DNA of 64,000 bases from positions 141,176 to 205,175 of the forward strand of contig NZ_JAUAMB010000005.1 in assembly GCF_031010175.1 (NCBI RefSeq). Reading direction: 5' to 3'. Position numbers and translations under genes: made by a program. Source of the stretch: Halomonas sp. SpR1. Lineage in GTDB: Bacteria > Pseudomonadota > Gammaproteobacteria > Pseudomonadales > Halomonadaceae. Every line of letters begins with the position of its first letter. Positions within the stretch are counted from its first letter, which is position 1. The notes beneath the pieces are model-generated. The model saw only the letters and a list, made by a program, of their open reading frames with translations, had not been told where the DNA came from and did no database searches. This document shows, one piece after another, positions 8,881-18,937 of the stretch.

Positions 8881-10929
8881 ATGGCGAAAGACAACCCCAT
8901 CCTCCCCTCCCGAGACCGCCTCAATCCCGTGGTTTTCCACGGCAGTGTGGCGGGTATTGTCATCTTCCTTGTGCTCACCATGCTGTTCACCGAGCAGGCT
9001 GGCGCTTTTTTTGATGCCGGCCTAGCTTGGGTAAGCAAAACCTTTGGCTGGTACTACATGCTCGCCATTGTGGCGTACCTGGTCTTTGTCATTGCCATTG
9101 GCATGTCGCGCTTCGGCAGTATTCGTCTGGGCCCCGACCACTCTCGCCCCGAGTTTTCGCTGCTCTCCTGGTCAGCCATGCTGTTTGCCGCAGGTATCGG
9201 TATCGACTTGCTGTTTTTCAGTGTGGCCGAGCCGGTTGCTCACTATTTGGCGCCGCCGGATTTAACCCCGGAAAGCCAGGCAGCGATGCGCAACGCCGTC
9301 GTTCAAACCTATCTGCACTGGGGGCTCTCCGGTTGGGGGCTGTACGTGTTGATGGGTATGGCGCTGGCCTACTTTAGCTACCGTCACCGCCTGCCGCTGG
9401 CGATTCGCAGCGCGCTCTACCCGATTCTGGGCAAGCGTATCCACGGCCCCATTGGTAACGCTGTCGACATTACAGCAGTGATCTCCACCGTGTTCGGCAT
9501 TGCCACCAGCCTGGGCATTGGGGTGATGCAGCTCAATTACGGCCTCACCTATATGTTCGGCGTGCCGGAAACGCTCACCGTGCAGGTAATTTTGATTGTC
9601 TTGGTGGTGGTATTAGCGACGATTTCTGTGGTGACCGGGGTTGAAAAAGGCATTCGTCGCCTCTCTGAGTTCAACATGCTGTTGGCATTGGCGCTAATGC
9701 TGTTTGTACTCTTTTCAGGCGACACGCTGGTACTGTTGGATAAGGTGGTTAATAACGCCGGTGACTACTTTTCGGGCTTTGTCGGTGCGAGCTTTGACAC
9801 CTACGCCTTTGCCGATGAGGGCGCCCAAGAGTGGAAGATGTGGTGGACGATCTTCTTCTGGGGCTGGTGGATTGCCTGGACACCGTTTGTGGGGCTGTTC
9901 CTGGCGCGTATCTCCCGCGGCCGCACCATTCGTGAATTTGTCGCAGGCGCCTTGTTTATTCCGCTCGCCTTTATGATGGTATGGATGTCGGTATTTGGTA
10001 ACAGTGGTATTGAGCTGGTGGCCAACCAAGGGGCTGTCGAACTGGGTGTACAGGCCCTTAACACCCCGCAAACTACACTCTACACGCTGCTTGAGTACTA
10101 CCCCTATGTAGGTCTTACCGCGGCAGTTGTTACCGTGCTGGGGATTGTGTTCTTTATCACTTCAGCGGACTCGGGCGCGCTGGTACTGGCGAATTTCACC
10201 TCTATCTTGAGCGACGTGAACCACGACGCGCCGGTAAAACTACGCATTTTCTGGTCGGCAGTCATCGGTTTGATCACCATTGCTCTGCTCATGGCCGGTG
10301 GTTTGAACGCGCTGCAGAGTGCCGTCGTTATCACGGCACTGCCCTTCTCAGTGGTGATTTTCGCGGTAATGGTAGGTATGTATAAAGCGCTGAAACTGGA
10401 AGGCAAAAAAGCCGATGCCCGCCGTATGATTGCTGGTGGCGCCCCCGGTGGCGACTGGCGTGAGCGCCTGGATCGGGCCCTGGACACCTCCACGCGAGCA
10501 GGTGCAGCGGCGACCCTTGAACACTCTATTCGCCCAGCGATGACCCAATTTGCCCAGGAACTTGAGAGCCGAGGCCAAACCGCCAACGTCACCGAAGAGC
10601 ACGTTGAAGGCGAATCGCTACCTAACCTGATGCTCCAGGTCGACTTCGGCGAAGCGACCAGCTTTGTCTACCAGGTTTGCCCGCACCGTATGCGTACGCC
10701 AAGCTTTATCCCGGCGGATGATGACTTTTATGTACGTCTAGACGTCTATCTGGCAGAAGGTGGTCAGGATAAAGACCTTAACGGCTATACCCGTGGGCAG
10801 GTAATTGGTGATTTAGTGGCCGAGTATGAACGCCACCTGCACTTCCTCACCCTTGCCGGTGAGCAGATGGGCCATGTGCAGGCAATGCCCGGCACCATCG
10901 GCGAACCGCCGGAAGACTCGCAGATGTAA
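8881..10929 (+). CDS. betT: High-affinity choline transporter, BCCT family
   Basis: The 682-residue carrier brings choline into the cell for oxidation to the osmoprotectant glycine betaine. It shows the BCCT pattern of about 12 membrane segments, the conserved segment FFWGWWIAWTPFVGLFLARI and the LLSWSAMLFAAGIGIDLLFFSVAEP region, both very close to E. coli BetT. The C-terminal cytosolic extension (about residues 500-682) is BetT-like and is involved in osmotic activation in that protein. A strong AGGAG precedes the ATG. It is monocistronic, with an operator upstream and a terminator downstream. Confidence 0.92.
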   Translation: MAKDNPILPSRDRLNPVVFHGSVAGIVIFLVLTMLFTEQAGAFFDAGLAWVSKTFGWYYMLAIVAYLVFVIAIGMSRFGSIRLGPDHSRPEFSLLSWSAMLFAAGIGIDLLFFSVAEPVAHYLAPPDLTPESQAAMRNAVVQTYLHWGLSGWGLYVLMGMALAYFSYRHRLPLAIRSALYPILGKRIHGPIGNAVDITAVISTVFGIATSLGIGVMQLNYGLTYMFGVPETLTVQVILIVLVVVLATISVVTGVEKGIRRLSEFNMLLALALMLFVLFSGDTLVLLDKVVNNAGDYFSGFVGASFDTYAFADEGAQEWKMWWTIFFWGWWIAWTPFVGLFLARISRGRTIREFVAGALFIPLAFMMVWMSVFGNSGIELVANQGAVELGVQALNTPQTTLYTLLEYYPYVGLTAAVVTVLGIVFFITSADSGALVLANFTSILSDVNHDAPVKLRIFWSAVIGLITIALLMAGGLNALQSAVVITALPFSVVIFAVMVGMYKALKLEGKKADARRMIAGGAPGGDWRERLDRALDTSTRAGAAATLEHSIRPAMTQFAQELESRGQTANVTEEHVEGESLPNLMLQVDFGEATSFVYQVCPHRMRTPSFIPADDDFYVRLDVYLAEGGQDKDLNGYTRGQVIGDLVAEYERHLHFLTLAGEQMGHVQAMPGTIGEPPEDSQM

Positions 10930-10951
10930 GCAAACGTCTGCTCATAGTCTA

Positions 10952-10986
10952 AAAAAAGATCCCGGCCACGTGCCGGGATCTTTTTT
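10952..10986. terminator. Strong bidirectional terminator after betT
   Basis: A GATCCCGGC / GCCGGGATC stem with a five-base loop is flanked by A-tract and T-tract, extending the pairing to about 15 bp and allowing termination on either strand. Confidence 0.9.
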
Positions 10987-11082
10987 GTACGTGAATGACT
11001 CCGCGACTAACGCATTGTTGTGCAAATTTCATCGCAGGGGTAGCGTAATGGCTTGTTTTCCCTGTTCTTAGGAGACGGCCCC

Positions 11083-12843
11083 ATGCCCCGCGCCCATCGC
11101 TCTTCGGGTTACGTGTTCCCGCTGCCTGGCAGTGCGCTAGTCAGCACTTGGCGTGAAGGATATACACTGGCCAAACTGAAGCGCGATGTGATGGCAGGGC
11201 TGACGATTGGCGTGGTGGCGGTACCGCTTTCCATGGCGCTGGCAATCGCCACTGGCGTGCCACCCCAGCACGGGCTTTACACCGCTATCGTGGCGGGCGC
11301 GGTGATCGCCTTAACCGGCGGTTCGCGGTTTAACATCTCCGGCCCCACCGCCGCTTTTGTGGTCATTCTATTCCCCATTGTGGCCAACCACGGCCTGGGC
11401 GGGCTGCTGATTGCCACGCTGATGGCGGGCGCTATTTTGGTTGCGCTGGGACTTTCTCGGTTGGGTAGCCTGATTCAGTACGTCCCTTACCCGGTAATTC
11501 TCGGCTTTACCGCAGGCATTGGTGTTGTCATTGCGTTACTGCAGTTACCTGACTTTCTGGGCCTGTCTGGAGTGGCGCTAGGTGACAGCACCCTGAATAA
11601 CCTAATGTTGATTGGCCGAGCACTGCCCAGCCTTTCACTGGCTGAGATCAGCGTGGGGCTTGTGACCCTGGCAACGCTGCTGATCTGGCCCCGCCTCAAC
11701 ACGCCAATCCCTGCCCCGCTGGTTGGCTTGTCGCTGGGCACTCTGGCCTCCGCGCTGCTGCTGGTGGGGGGCGTTGAGGTCGACACCATCGCCTCACGAT
11801 TTAGTTGGGAGGTTGAGGGTGCGAGCGGCAGCGGCATTCCGCCCTTCGCGCCTAATTTAACCGCACCGTGGCATTTCCCTGGCGCAGATGGCGCACCGCT
11901 TGAGATCAACTTCACACTGATTCAGGCCCTACTCGGGCCAGCGCTGGCAATTGCGCTACTGGCGGCGATTGAATCACTGCTATGCGCCGTGGTGGCGGAT
12001 GGCCTGACCCGAACCCGCCATAACCCCAACGCTGAGCTGATGGGACAAGGCCTGGGCAATCTGGTGGTGCCCTTCTTCGGCGGCATTACCGCTACCGCGG
12101 CCCTGGCCCGCACCGCGACCAATATCAAAAGCGGTGCCTGCTCCCCTGTCGCCGCGGTGGTGCATTCGCTGGTGGTACTACTTGCCGTGGTCGCGCTGGC
12201 GGGTGTGCTGGGGTATGTGCCCATGGCCGCCTTAGCCGCCCTGCTGTTTATCATCGCCTGGAACATGAGTGAGGCGCGCCACTTTGTGCATACGCTGAAA
12301 AGCGCCCCCGCCAGCGATGTCTCAGTGCTGGTAATCTGCTTTGCCCTAACAGTGATTTTCGACATGGTAATTGCCGTGGCCGTGGGTATTGGCCTGGCAG
12401 CCGCGCTGTTTATCCGTCGCATGGCACAGCTAACTCATACTCAACGCTTGGCGGCACCCGATACCGGCGAGCACTTCCCGCCAGAAGTGGCACTTTATAA
12501 AATCAGCGGCCCGCTTTTTTTTGGCGCAGCCGAAAAGGCCATAGCCACACTAAGGGTGATTGATCACAGCGTACGGATTGTCGTGCTGGATATGCGCGAT
12601 GTGCCTAGCCTGGACACCACCGCCATGGTGGCGCTGGACACCCTGCGCCAGGAACTGGGCGAACAAGGCGTAAGCGTTATATTCGTTGGGCTGCCGCCGC
12701 GTATGGCGCTGAAAATCAAACGCGCGGGCATTAAGCGCGAAGCGGGCAAGTTAGCGGTCGTCAGCAACCTTGCCCACGCCGAGCGCATGGCGCGACGTTG
12801 GTTGGGCTGGCGGAATAGCAGCGCGGTGACGGCGGCGATTTAA
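11083..12843 (+). CDS. SulP-family anion transporter with STAS domain
   Basis: The protein (586 residues from this start) has a SulP membrane domain of 10 or more hydrophobic segments, including GLTIGVVAVPLSMALAIATGV and the NISGPTAAFV motif, followed by a C-terminal cytosolic STAS domain (about the last 110 residues, LDMRDVPSLDTTAMVAL). SulP proteins carry sulfate, bicarbonate or dicarboxylates; the substrate here cannot be told. The ATG at 11083 is preceded by AGGAGA at good spacing, so I prefer it to the in-frame ATG at 11053. Confidence 0.9.
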   Translation: MPRAHRSSGYVFPLPGSALVSTWREGYTLAKLKRDVMAGLTIGVVAVPLSMALAIATGVPPQHGLYTAIVAGAVIALTGGSRFNISGPTAAFVVILFPIVANHGLGGLLIATLMAGAILVALGLSRLGSLIQYVPYPVILGFTAGIGVVIALLQLPDFLGLSGVALGDSTLNNLMLIGRALPSLSLAEISVGLVTLATLLIWPRLNTPIPAPLVGLSLGTLASALLLVGGVEVDTIASRFSWEVEGASGSGIPPFAPNLTAPWHFPGADGAPLEINFTLIQALLGPALAIALLAAIESLLCAVVADGLTRTRHNPNAELMGQGLGNLVVPFFGGITATAALARTATNIKSGACSPVAAVVHSLVVLLAVVALAGVLGYVPMAALAALLFIIAWNMSEARHFVHTLKSAPASDVSVLVICFALTVIFDMVIAVAVGIGLAAALFIRRMAQLTHTQRLAAPDTGEHFPPEVALYKISGPLFFGAAEKAIATLRVIDHSVRIVVLDMRDVPSLDTTAMVALDTLRQELGEQGVSVIFVGLPPRMALKIKRAGIKREAGKLAVVSNLAHAERMARRWLGWRNSSAVTAAI

Positions 12844-12872
12844 TAGCGTCGGTGCCATGACAACGTCAGCAA

Positions 12873-12898
12873 TAAAAAAAGGGGGAGTTGCCTCCCCC
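12873..12898 (-). terminator. Terminator of the alcohol dehydrogenase gene
   Basis: On the reverse strand a GGGGGAG / CTCCCCC stem with a four-base loop is followed by a run of seven T, 22 bases past the adhP stop. Confidence 0.88.
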
Positions 12899-12919
12899 GT
12901 CTGCTCACATAACCCGTTA

Positions 12920-13948
12920 TCAGCTCGCCATATCGAGCACGATTCGGCCCTCTATCTTGCCGTCGATCATGCGCTGGAAGACGTCGTTGATATTGTCCAG
13001 CGTGTCGGTCGCCACCGTCGCTTTGACCTTGCCTTCGGCAGCGAAGTCCAACGCTTCCTGCAGATCGCTACGCGTGCCGACGATCGAGCCGCGAATGGTG
13101 ATACCGTTGAGCACCGTGCTGAAGATCGGCAGCGGGAAATCACCGGGCGGCAGGCCATTAAGTACCAACGTGCCACCGCGACGCAGCATGTTTTGTGCTT
13201 GATCGAACGCTTTCGGGGATACTGCGGTGACCAATGCTCCGTGGGCACCGCCAATGGCCTTCTTCAGGTAGGCAGCTGGGTCGGTTTTCATGGCGTTGAC
13301 GGTTACCGTAGCGCCTAAGCGCTCGGCCAGGGCTAGCTTGCCATCATCGATATCCACCGCCGCCACGTTAAGCCCCATGGCTTTGGCGTACTGCACCGCC
13401 ATGTGCCCCAAACCACCAATGCCCGAAATCACCACCCACTGGCCGGGCCGGGTGTCGGTCATTTTCAAGCCTTTATAAACCGTCACCCCTGCACACAGCA
13501 CCGGGGCTATTTCGATAAAATCGACCGCATCTGGCAAACGCCCTACATAGCCCGCATCCGCCAAGGTATAGTCGGCAAAGCCGCCGTTAACGCTGTAGCC
13601 GGTATTTTGCTGAGACTCGCAAAGGGTTTCCCAACCGCCCAAGCAGTGCTCGCAGTAGCCGCAGGCCGAGTAGAGCCAGGGAACGCCTATGCGATCACCC
13701 TCTTTAACATGGGTAACCCCTTCACCCACCGCCACGATATGCCCAACGCCCTCATGGCCGGGAATAAACGGCGGCGAGGGTTTCACCGGCCAATCCCCAT
13801 GGGCGGCGTGTAAATCAGTATGGCAAACCCCAGAGGCCGCCACTTTCATCAACACTTCGCCCTGCTTGGGGCGGGGCGCGTCAACTTCTTCTATGACCAA
13901 CGGCTGGCCAAACTCATGAACCACCGCCGCGCGCATTGTGCTATCCAT
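12920..13948 (-). CDS. adhP: Zinc-dependent alcohol dehydrogenase, AdhP type
   Basis: The 342-residue medium-chain dehydrogenase oxidises primary alcohols such as ethanol to aldehydes with NAD. Catalytic zinc ligands are visible (GVCHTDLH and PGHEGVG), as are the four structural-zinc cysteines ([15 protein letters not shown]) and the Rossmann motif [12 protein letters not shown]. The chosen ATG at 13948 has AGGAGT upstream; an in-frame start at 13981 would add 11 unlikely residues. It lies just downstream of an ExaC-like aldehyde dehydrogenase on the same strand but has its own terminator, so the two probably act in sequence while being transcribed separately. Confidence 0.92.
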   Translation of the reverse strand: MDSTMRAAVVHEFGQPLVIEEVDAPRPKQGEVLMKVAASGVCHTDLHAAHGDWPVKPSPPFIPGHEGVGHIVAVGEGVTHVKEGDRIGVPWLYSACGYCEHCLGGWETLCESQQNTGYSVNGGFADYTLADAGYVGRLPDAVDFIEIAPVLCAGVTVYKGLKMTDTRPGQWVVISGIGGLGHMAVQYAKAMGLNVAAVDIDDGKLALAERLGATVTVNAMKTDPAAYLKKAIGGAHGALVTAVSPKAFDQAQNMLRRGGTLVLNGLPPGDFPLPIFSTVLNGITIRGSIVGTRSDLQEALDFAAEGKVKATVATDTLDNINDVFQRMIDGKIEGRIVLDMAS

Positions 13949-14025
13949 GATGCCACTCCTAATAGTTTTCGATACGGCCATTTAAGAACGGCTCTAATCG
14001 GTAGAGTCAGCGTCAGGGGGACTGA

Positions 14026-14053
14026 CAAAACCGCCCGGCGTTGACCGGGCGGT
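14026..14053 (-). terminator. Terminator of the aldehyde dehydrogenase gene
   Basis: The ACCGCCCGG / CCGGGCGGT stem with a six-base loop is followed on the reverse strand by a short T run, 17 bases after the exaC-like stop. Confidence 0.82.
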
Positions 14054-14069
14054 ATGGCTAGCAGAACGT

Positions 14070-15590
14070 TTAGAAGAAGCCCAGTGGGTTGATATCGTAG
14101 CTGACCAGCAGGTTCTTGGTCTGCTGGTAGTGCTCAAGGGCGACCTTGTGGGTCTCACGACCTACACCGGATTTCTTGTAGCCACCGAAGGCGGCGTGGG
14201 CTGGATACTGGTGATAGCAGTTAGTCCAGACGCGCCCGGCTTGAATGCCACGCCCCATGCGGAAAGCGACGTTAATGTCGCGACTCCACACACCGGCCCC
14301 CAGGCCAAACTCGGTGTCATTGGCAATCGCCAGCGCTTCTTCTTCATCTTTGAAGGTGGTAACCGCCACCACCGGGCCAAAGATCTCCTCCTGGAAGACG
14401 CGCATCTGGTTGTTGCCTTTCAACAGTGTCGGCTGAATGTAGTACCCATTATTGATACTGTCGTCCATGGTCTCTTTATTACCACCGGTGAGGAACTCCG
14501 CACCTTCATCCCGGGCGATATCCATGTACGACATGATCTTGTCGAACTGCTCTTGGGAGGCCTGAGCCCCTACCTGTACATCGGTATCCAATGGATTTCC
14601 GCGCTTGATGGTTTGCGTGCGCTCAATCACCTTGGCCATGAACTCGTCGTACATGCTCTCTTGAATCAACGCACGCGAGGGGCAGGTGCATACTTCGCCC
14701 TGGTTAAAGAACGCCAGCACCAGGCCTTCAACCGCTTTATCAATGAAGGTCGGCTCAGCGTTCATGATATCGGCGAAGTAGATATTGGGCGATTTACCGC
14801 CTAGCTCTACGGTAGAGGGGATAATATTCTCTGCGGCGCATTTCAGAATATGTGAGCCAACGGGGGTAGAGCCGGTGAAAGCAATTTTGGCAATGCGCTT
14901 GCTGCTCGCCAGCGCTTGCCCTGCTTCGGCACCAAAGCCGTTGACGATATTGAGTACACCGGGAGGCAGCAGGTCGCCGATCACTTCCATCACTTTCAAA
15001 ATCGACGCGGGCGTCTGTTCTGCGGGTTTCAACACCACGCAGTTACCTGCCGCCAGGGCAGGCGCCAGCTTCCAGGCAGCCATGAGAATGGGGAAATTCC
15101 AGGGAATAATCTGCCCTACCACGCCCAGCGGCTCATGGAAGTGGTAGGAGACGGTATTGGCGTCGATATCCGCCGCTGTACCTTCCTGGGAACGCAAACA
15201 GCCAGCAAAGTAGCGGAAGTGGTCAACGGCCAGCGGGATATCCGCATTAAGGGTTTCACGTACCGCTTTACCGTTATCCCAGGTTTCTGCCACTGCGAGC
15301 ATTTCCAGATTTTGCTCAATGCGATCAGCGATTTTCAGCAGAATATTGCTGCGCTCTTGGACGGACGTTTTTCCCCAGGTAGGCGCTGCTTTATGGGCGG
15401 CGTCCAAGGCCTTATCGATATCTTCTGCCGTTGAGCGGGGTATTTCGCAGAAAACCTGACCGTTGACGGGGCTGATATTGTCGAAATACTGGCCTTTCAC
15501 CGGGGCGACAAATTCGCCACCGATATAGTTACCATAACGTTTTTCAAATGACACCACTGAACCGGTATCACCAGGGTTGGCGTAGATCAT
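14070..15590 (-). CDS. exaC: NAD-dependent (acet)aldehyde dehydrogenase, ExaC/AldB type
   Basis: The 506-residue enzyme oxidises aldehydes to acids; the N-terminal GNYIGGEFV and [14 protein letters not shown] segments are strongly ExaC-like. The cofactor glutamate is in [10 protein letters not shown] and the catalytic cysteine in [14 protein letters not shown]. The length is normal for the family. An AGGAG site precedes the ATG. The gene is divergent from a LuxR-type response regulator (15720), an arrangement like the ethanol-oxidation regulon of Pseudomonas, and lies upstream of adhP, giving an alcohol-to-acid route. Confidence 0.92.
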   Translation of the reverse strand: MIYANPGDTGSVVSFEKRYGNYIGGEFVAPVKGQYFDNISPVNGQVFCEIPRSTAEDIDKALDAAHKAAPTWGKTSVQERSNILLKIADRIEQNLEMLAVAETWDNGKAVRETLNADIPLAVDHFRYFAGCLRSQEGTAADIDANTVSYHFHEPLGVVGQIIPWNFPILMAAWKLAPALAAGNCVVLKPAEQTPASILKVMEVIGDLLPPGVLNIVNGFGAEAGQALASSKRIAKIAFTGSTPVGSHILKCAAENIIPSTVELGGKSPNIYFADIMNAEPTFIDKAVEGLVLAFFNQGEVCTCPSRALIQESMYDEFMAKVIERTQTIKRGNPLDTDVQVGAQASQEQFDKIMSYMDIARDEGAEFLTGGNKETMDDSINNGYYIQPTLLKGNNQMRVFQEEIFGPVVAVTTFKDEEEALAIANDTEFGLGAGVWSRDINVAFRMGRGIQAGRVWTNCYHQYPAHAAFGGYKKSGVGRETHKVALEHYQQTKNLLVSYDINPLGFF

Positions 15591-15719
15591 TGTAAGGCTC
15601 CTGAGTATTATGATTATTAAAGGTGCTTTTTTAATGTGCTTTGACAGTGTTGTTCACTAAAGCAAATGGCGATATAGCCCGATGGCAGGACTAGCCCTCA
15701 TCCCTTGGTAGGAGACGCC

Positions 15720-16397
15720 ATGTATTCCCTGTTGGTGGCGGATGACCATCCGCTGTTCCGCGATGCGCTACAAACCGTGATTAGCGGGGGTTTGTCAGGT
15801 AGCCAGCTATTGGAGGCAGAGAGCCTCGCTGACGCGATAGCGTTGATTGAAGCGAACACCGAGTTAGATCTACTGCTGCTGGATTTAAGCTTGCCGGATG
15901 CAGAAGGACTAGAAGGTTTAACACGCCTGCGCGAGGAGTTCCCCTCGCTGCCGGTGGCGATTGTCTCTGCGCATCAGGAGCGCCAACTGGTACTCGATGC
16001 CATTACCCTCGGCGCGGTAGGCTATATTCCTAAATCCACACCCCGGGAAGCGCTGTTGGCCGCGTTAACGCAGATTCTTGAAGGCCAGCTCTACTTGCCG
16101 CCCGATGTTATGCGCCGCCCAGCGCCGCGCACTTATGCGCCTCAACCCACCAGCATCAGTTCACCGACCAACGAACGCTTGGGGCGCTTAACCGATAAAC
16201 AGTTAGAGGTATTGGCGTGCATGACGACAGGCATGTCGAACAAGCATATTGCCCGGGAGTTGTTGATTGCCGAAACCACTGTGAAAACCCATGTTTCGGC
16301 GATTTTGCGAAAATTGAATGCTACCAGCCGGGTTCATGCGATCGTTATCGCGGGTGAGGAGGATCTAAGTTTTTACCGGGCTAACCGCGCCCGTTAG
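15720..16397 (+). CDS. NarL/LuxR-family response regulator, ErbR/AgmR-like
   Basis: The 225-residue protein has a receiver domain (D8-D9 acidic pair, phosphoacceptor D55 in LLLLDLSLPD) and a C-terminal LuxR helix-turn-helix (LTDKQLEVLACMTTGMSNKHIAREL). The ATG at 15720 has AGGAGA upstream, so the longer start at 15705 is unlikely. It is divergent from the ExaC-like gene and convergent with the NahK-like kinase gene. In Pseudomonas the equivalent regulator controls alcohol-oxidation genes; here it is a likely output of one of the adjacent kinases (inference). Confidence 0.88.
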   Translation: MYSLLVADDHPLFRDALQTVISGGLSGSQLLEAESLADAIALIEANTELDLLLLDLSLPDAEGLEGLTRLREEFPSLPVAIVSAHQERQLVLDAITLGAVGYIPKSTPREALLAALTQILEGQLYLPPDVMRRPAPRTYAPQPTSISSPTNERLGRLTDKQLEVLACMTTGMSNKHIARELLIAETTVKTHVSAILRKLNATSRVHAIVIAGEEDLSFYRANRAR

Positions 16398-16407
16398 GGC
16401 GCTCTTG

Positions 16408-17802
16408 TTAGGGTTTGCTAAGCAGATTTCCGAGCAACATACGAAGCCGCAAGGGCTTTAACGGTTTGAGTAAACAGTGCATGCCCGCCTCCCGGGTAGC
16501 GCGCTTAATCTCCGCCTCGTGATTGGCAGTAATCACCACGGCTGCCAAGCCTGGATAGCGCCGCTGTAACCGTGCTGCCAGCTCAATCCCTGTTTCCCGA
16601 TGATCGCCCAAGTGGTAGTCCACCAACAGTACCGCCGGCTGCTCACCGTCGCTGGCAGCCTCCAGCGCACTCACCGTGGCGGCGGCTCGCACTCGGCACC
16701 CCCAACTACCCAGCAGCGCCTGCATGCCGTCTATAATTGCCAAGTCATCATCAATCACCCAGATAACACGGCCACTCAGCGGATCCTCGGCACCGTCAGA
16801 CAGCACCGCGTTGTGAGTACTATGCACTGAGGGAACCGTTGCCGTTGCGTAGGGCACGGTGATCGAAAATAGCGCGCCCGCACCGGGGCGAGAGGCGAGC
16901 GAAATCGGCTGTCCCAGCATGGTGCTGATACGATCCACAATAGCTAGCCCCAATCCCAAACCCCGGCTTTGAGCGCCGTTAGGCTGGTTAGCGCGGCGGA
17001 ACTCCAGAAAGATCGCTTCCCGCTGCTGCTCGGGAATCCCGGGGCCGGTGTCTCCCACGGTAATTTCTACCCCTTCTTTGCGCCGCCGACAGCCTAACAG
17101 CACCCGCCCCTGCTCGGTATAGCGCACCGCATTGCTTAAGAAGTTGCGGATCACTCGCGCCAGCAGCGCTAGATCGGATTCGACTACTGCACTGGAAGGT
17201 ACGTAGTGCAGGGCCAGTCCCCTCACCCCGGCTATTTGGCGATACTCCTCCGCCAACGCATCCAATAGCGTGCTCACCGCGAAGGGGGCTTTGTCGGCGT
17301 GGAGAACCCCCGCATCCAAGCGTGAAATATCCACCAGCGTGCCTATCAGCCCCTCAACATCCTTTAGCGAGCGACCAATATGGCTGACTAGCATTTGCGA
17401 GGTTTCAGGCAGCGAGTGCGTTTCTAGCGCACTGGCAAACAGACGAGCGGCGTTGAGCGGCTGCAGCAGATCGTGGCTGACAGCCGCAAGGAATTTCGTT
17501 TTGGATAGGTTGGCGGCTTCGGCTTCGGCTTTCGCGGCCAGTAGGCGCGTATTGACCTGGCTTAACTCGTCTAAAGTGCGGTGCAGCGCATCGGTGCGCT
17601 CACGCACCTGTTCGGCGAGTAATACCGAGCGCTCAAAGGCGGCATAGGGCGCGGGATCGACATCCCCACCGGTTTCAACCCGCTCCATCAGCGCTTGGCA
17701 AACTTTACGCAGACGGCGGTTCTCTTCCCGCAGCGCCGGGACATCAGTTGCAGTCCCTCCATCGGTTGCTTCAGTCGTCGTCGTTAGCTGGAAGAGATCC
17801 AA
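16408..17802 (-). CDS. nahK: Cytosolic hybrid histidine kinase, NahK/ErcS'-like
   Basis: The 464-residue protein has no membrane segment. A coiled-coil (about 20-105) leads into HisKA with H110 in FLAAVSHDLLQPLNAARL, then HATPase (N224 in NFLSNAVRYT, Gly-rich GLGLGLAI near 281-288), then a C-terminal receiver domain with D395 in LLVDYHLGD. The FLAAVSHDLLQPLNAARLF signature is typical of the NahK group. It starts at a TTG with GGGGGTGG upstream and overlaps the FIST gene by 32 bases, so the two are co-translated. In P. aeruginosa NahK is the kinase partner of the NO-sensing FIST protein NosP; the same role is likely here. Confidence 0.86.
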   Translation of the reverse strand: MDLFQLTTTTEATDGGTATDVPALREENRRLRKVCQALMERVETGGDVDPAPYAAFERSVLLAEQVRERTDALHRTLDELSQVNTRLLAAKAEAEAANLSKTKFLAAVSHDLLQPLNAARLFASALETHSLPETSQMLVSHIGRSLKDVEGLIGTLVDISRLDAGVLHADKAPFAVSTLLDALAEEYRQIAGVRGLALHYVPSSAVVESDLALLARVIRNFLSNAVRYTEQGRVLLGCRRRKEGVEITVGDTGPGIPEQQREAIFLEFRRANQPNGAQSRGLGLGLAIVDRISTMLGQPISLASRPGAGALFSITVPYATATVPSVHSTHNAVLSDGAEDPLSGRVIWVIDDDLAIIDGMQALLGSWGCRVRAAATVSALEAASDGEQPAVLLVDYHLGDHRETGIELAARLQRRYPGLAAVVITANHEAEIKRATREAGMHCLLKPLKPLRLRMLLGNLLSKP

Positions 17803-18937
17803 ACGCCACCCCCGTAAACGTTTGATTCACATGCATACCATGATGCTGTTCACCGTAAGTATTGAACCCCACTACGCCTGCCTGCCGCAGCAGCTGCGAT
17901 GCCTGATCCACGTGCCCCAGAGCCTCGAGTTCCATGCGGCGTAGAAAACAGTCGCAGCCAATAATCATGCTCGGCGCCCCCAGCCTTGCACTTACTCCAT
18001 CCAGCATCACTTTGAGGTCATCAAGGAGCGGTGTTGGCTGCATGGCCGTCAGTACAATGCCGTTTTCCACTGCGCAGTAAAAACTCAAACTACTGTCACT
18101 ATTAACACCCTGGATAGAGCGCACATAGTGCTTTCCGCCAATGCGGACGGCTAATGGGTGGCGGGCAAAAACAGCGGCGCTGAGCTGCTCAGGGGCAACG
18201 CCTACCAACTCTGCGTACACCTGGGCAGCGGGTAGCCCATTGAGCTCTACTACCCGCCGCTGCTCACGGTCAGCTTCGGTCACGACGAGCTTGTGAGCCA
18301 ATGGGATTAAGTGATGGGTTGAGAACACTTCAAAGGGCAACCGGGTATTGATCATTACGACCACCGCTGCACGCGTATAAAAGCATCCAGCGGTATACAC
18401 ATGGGTATGGCTAAGGTGGTTATCGTCACCCGCCGAGCCGCCAAAACTAGGGATACGCCCTAGCGCGGCATCCAGAGTGGCGAGTACTTGCTCCTCACGA
18501 CTGGATAAACCATCCAATAAGGTCAGCGCAAAACTATGCTCATTGATCGGCGCGATGGCTTGTTGGCGGCAACGTTCCAATAGCGTATCGACCAACGGCT
18601 GAGCGTCGGCTAACTCAAAATGTTCGAGGTCGTCAATCAGCGCCGTTTCAATGGCAAACAGGCGACGATCGAACCCGATAGCCACGATGGAGCCGCGGTC
18701 GTAGCCTGCGGGCGTTATTTCCCCAGCGGTGGTACAGCCACTTAGCGGCGTAGCGGGAAAGCGACTTTCCAGTGCATCGGCCAGGGCCACTAAATCATAC
18801 TCCGCGCTGCAGAAGAACAGCACGAACCCCAGGTGTTCATGCTGTAAAGCGTCAGCTAGCTCCGCCGCTGCCCGGCTTGCATCTATCTGCTGGCTGGCTG
18901 CAGTGCTGATGCCCTGCTCAACTTGATAAGTGATCAC
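17771..18937 (-). CDS. nosP: FIST-domain sensor protein, NosP-like
   Basis: The 388-residue protein consists of an N-terminal FIST domain (about 30-220, with SGCTTAGEI and FGGSAGDD) and a C-terminal FIST_C domain (about 225-370, ending VVGFNTYGEQHHGMHVNQTFTG). In Pseudomonas and Vibrio, FIST proteins encoded beside a NahK-type kinase are haem proteins that sense nitric oxide and inhibit the kinase. The GTG at 18937 has AGGTGGT upstream; an in-frame TTG at 18979 is less likely. It overlaps the upstream kinase by 20 bases. Haem binding is inferred from family and context only. Confidence 0.85.
   Translation of the reverse strand: MITYQVEQGISTAASQQIDASRAAAELADALQHEHLGFVLFFCSAEYDLVALADALESRFPATPLSGCTTAGEITPAGYDRGSIVAIGFDRRLFAIETALIDDLEHFELADAQPLVDTLLERCRQQAIAPINEHSFALTLLDGLSSREEQVLATLDAALGRIPSFGGSAGDDNHLSHTHVYTAGCFYTRAAVVVMINTRLPFEVFSTHHLIPLAHKLVVTEADREQRRVVELNGLPAAQVYAELVGVAPEQLSAAVFARHPLAVRIGGKHYVRSIQGVNSDSSLSFYCAVENGIVLTAMQPTPLLDDLKVMLDGVSARLGAPSMIIGCDCFLRRMELEALGHVDQASQLLRQAGVVGFNTYGEQHHGMHVNQTFTGVAFGSLPANDDD

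Noticed and set aside
14130..14804. 224-codon plus-strand open frame
   Set aside because: It lies wholly antisense to the ExaC-like dehydrogenase gene and has no recognisable domain.
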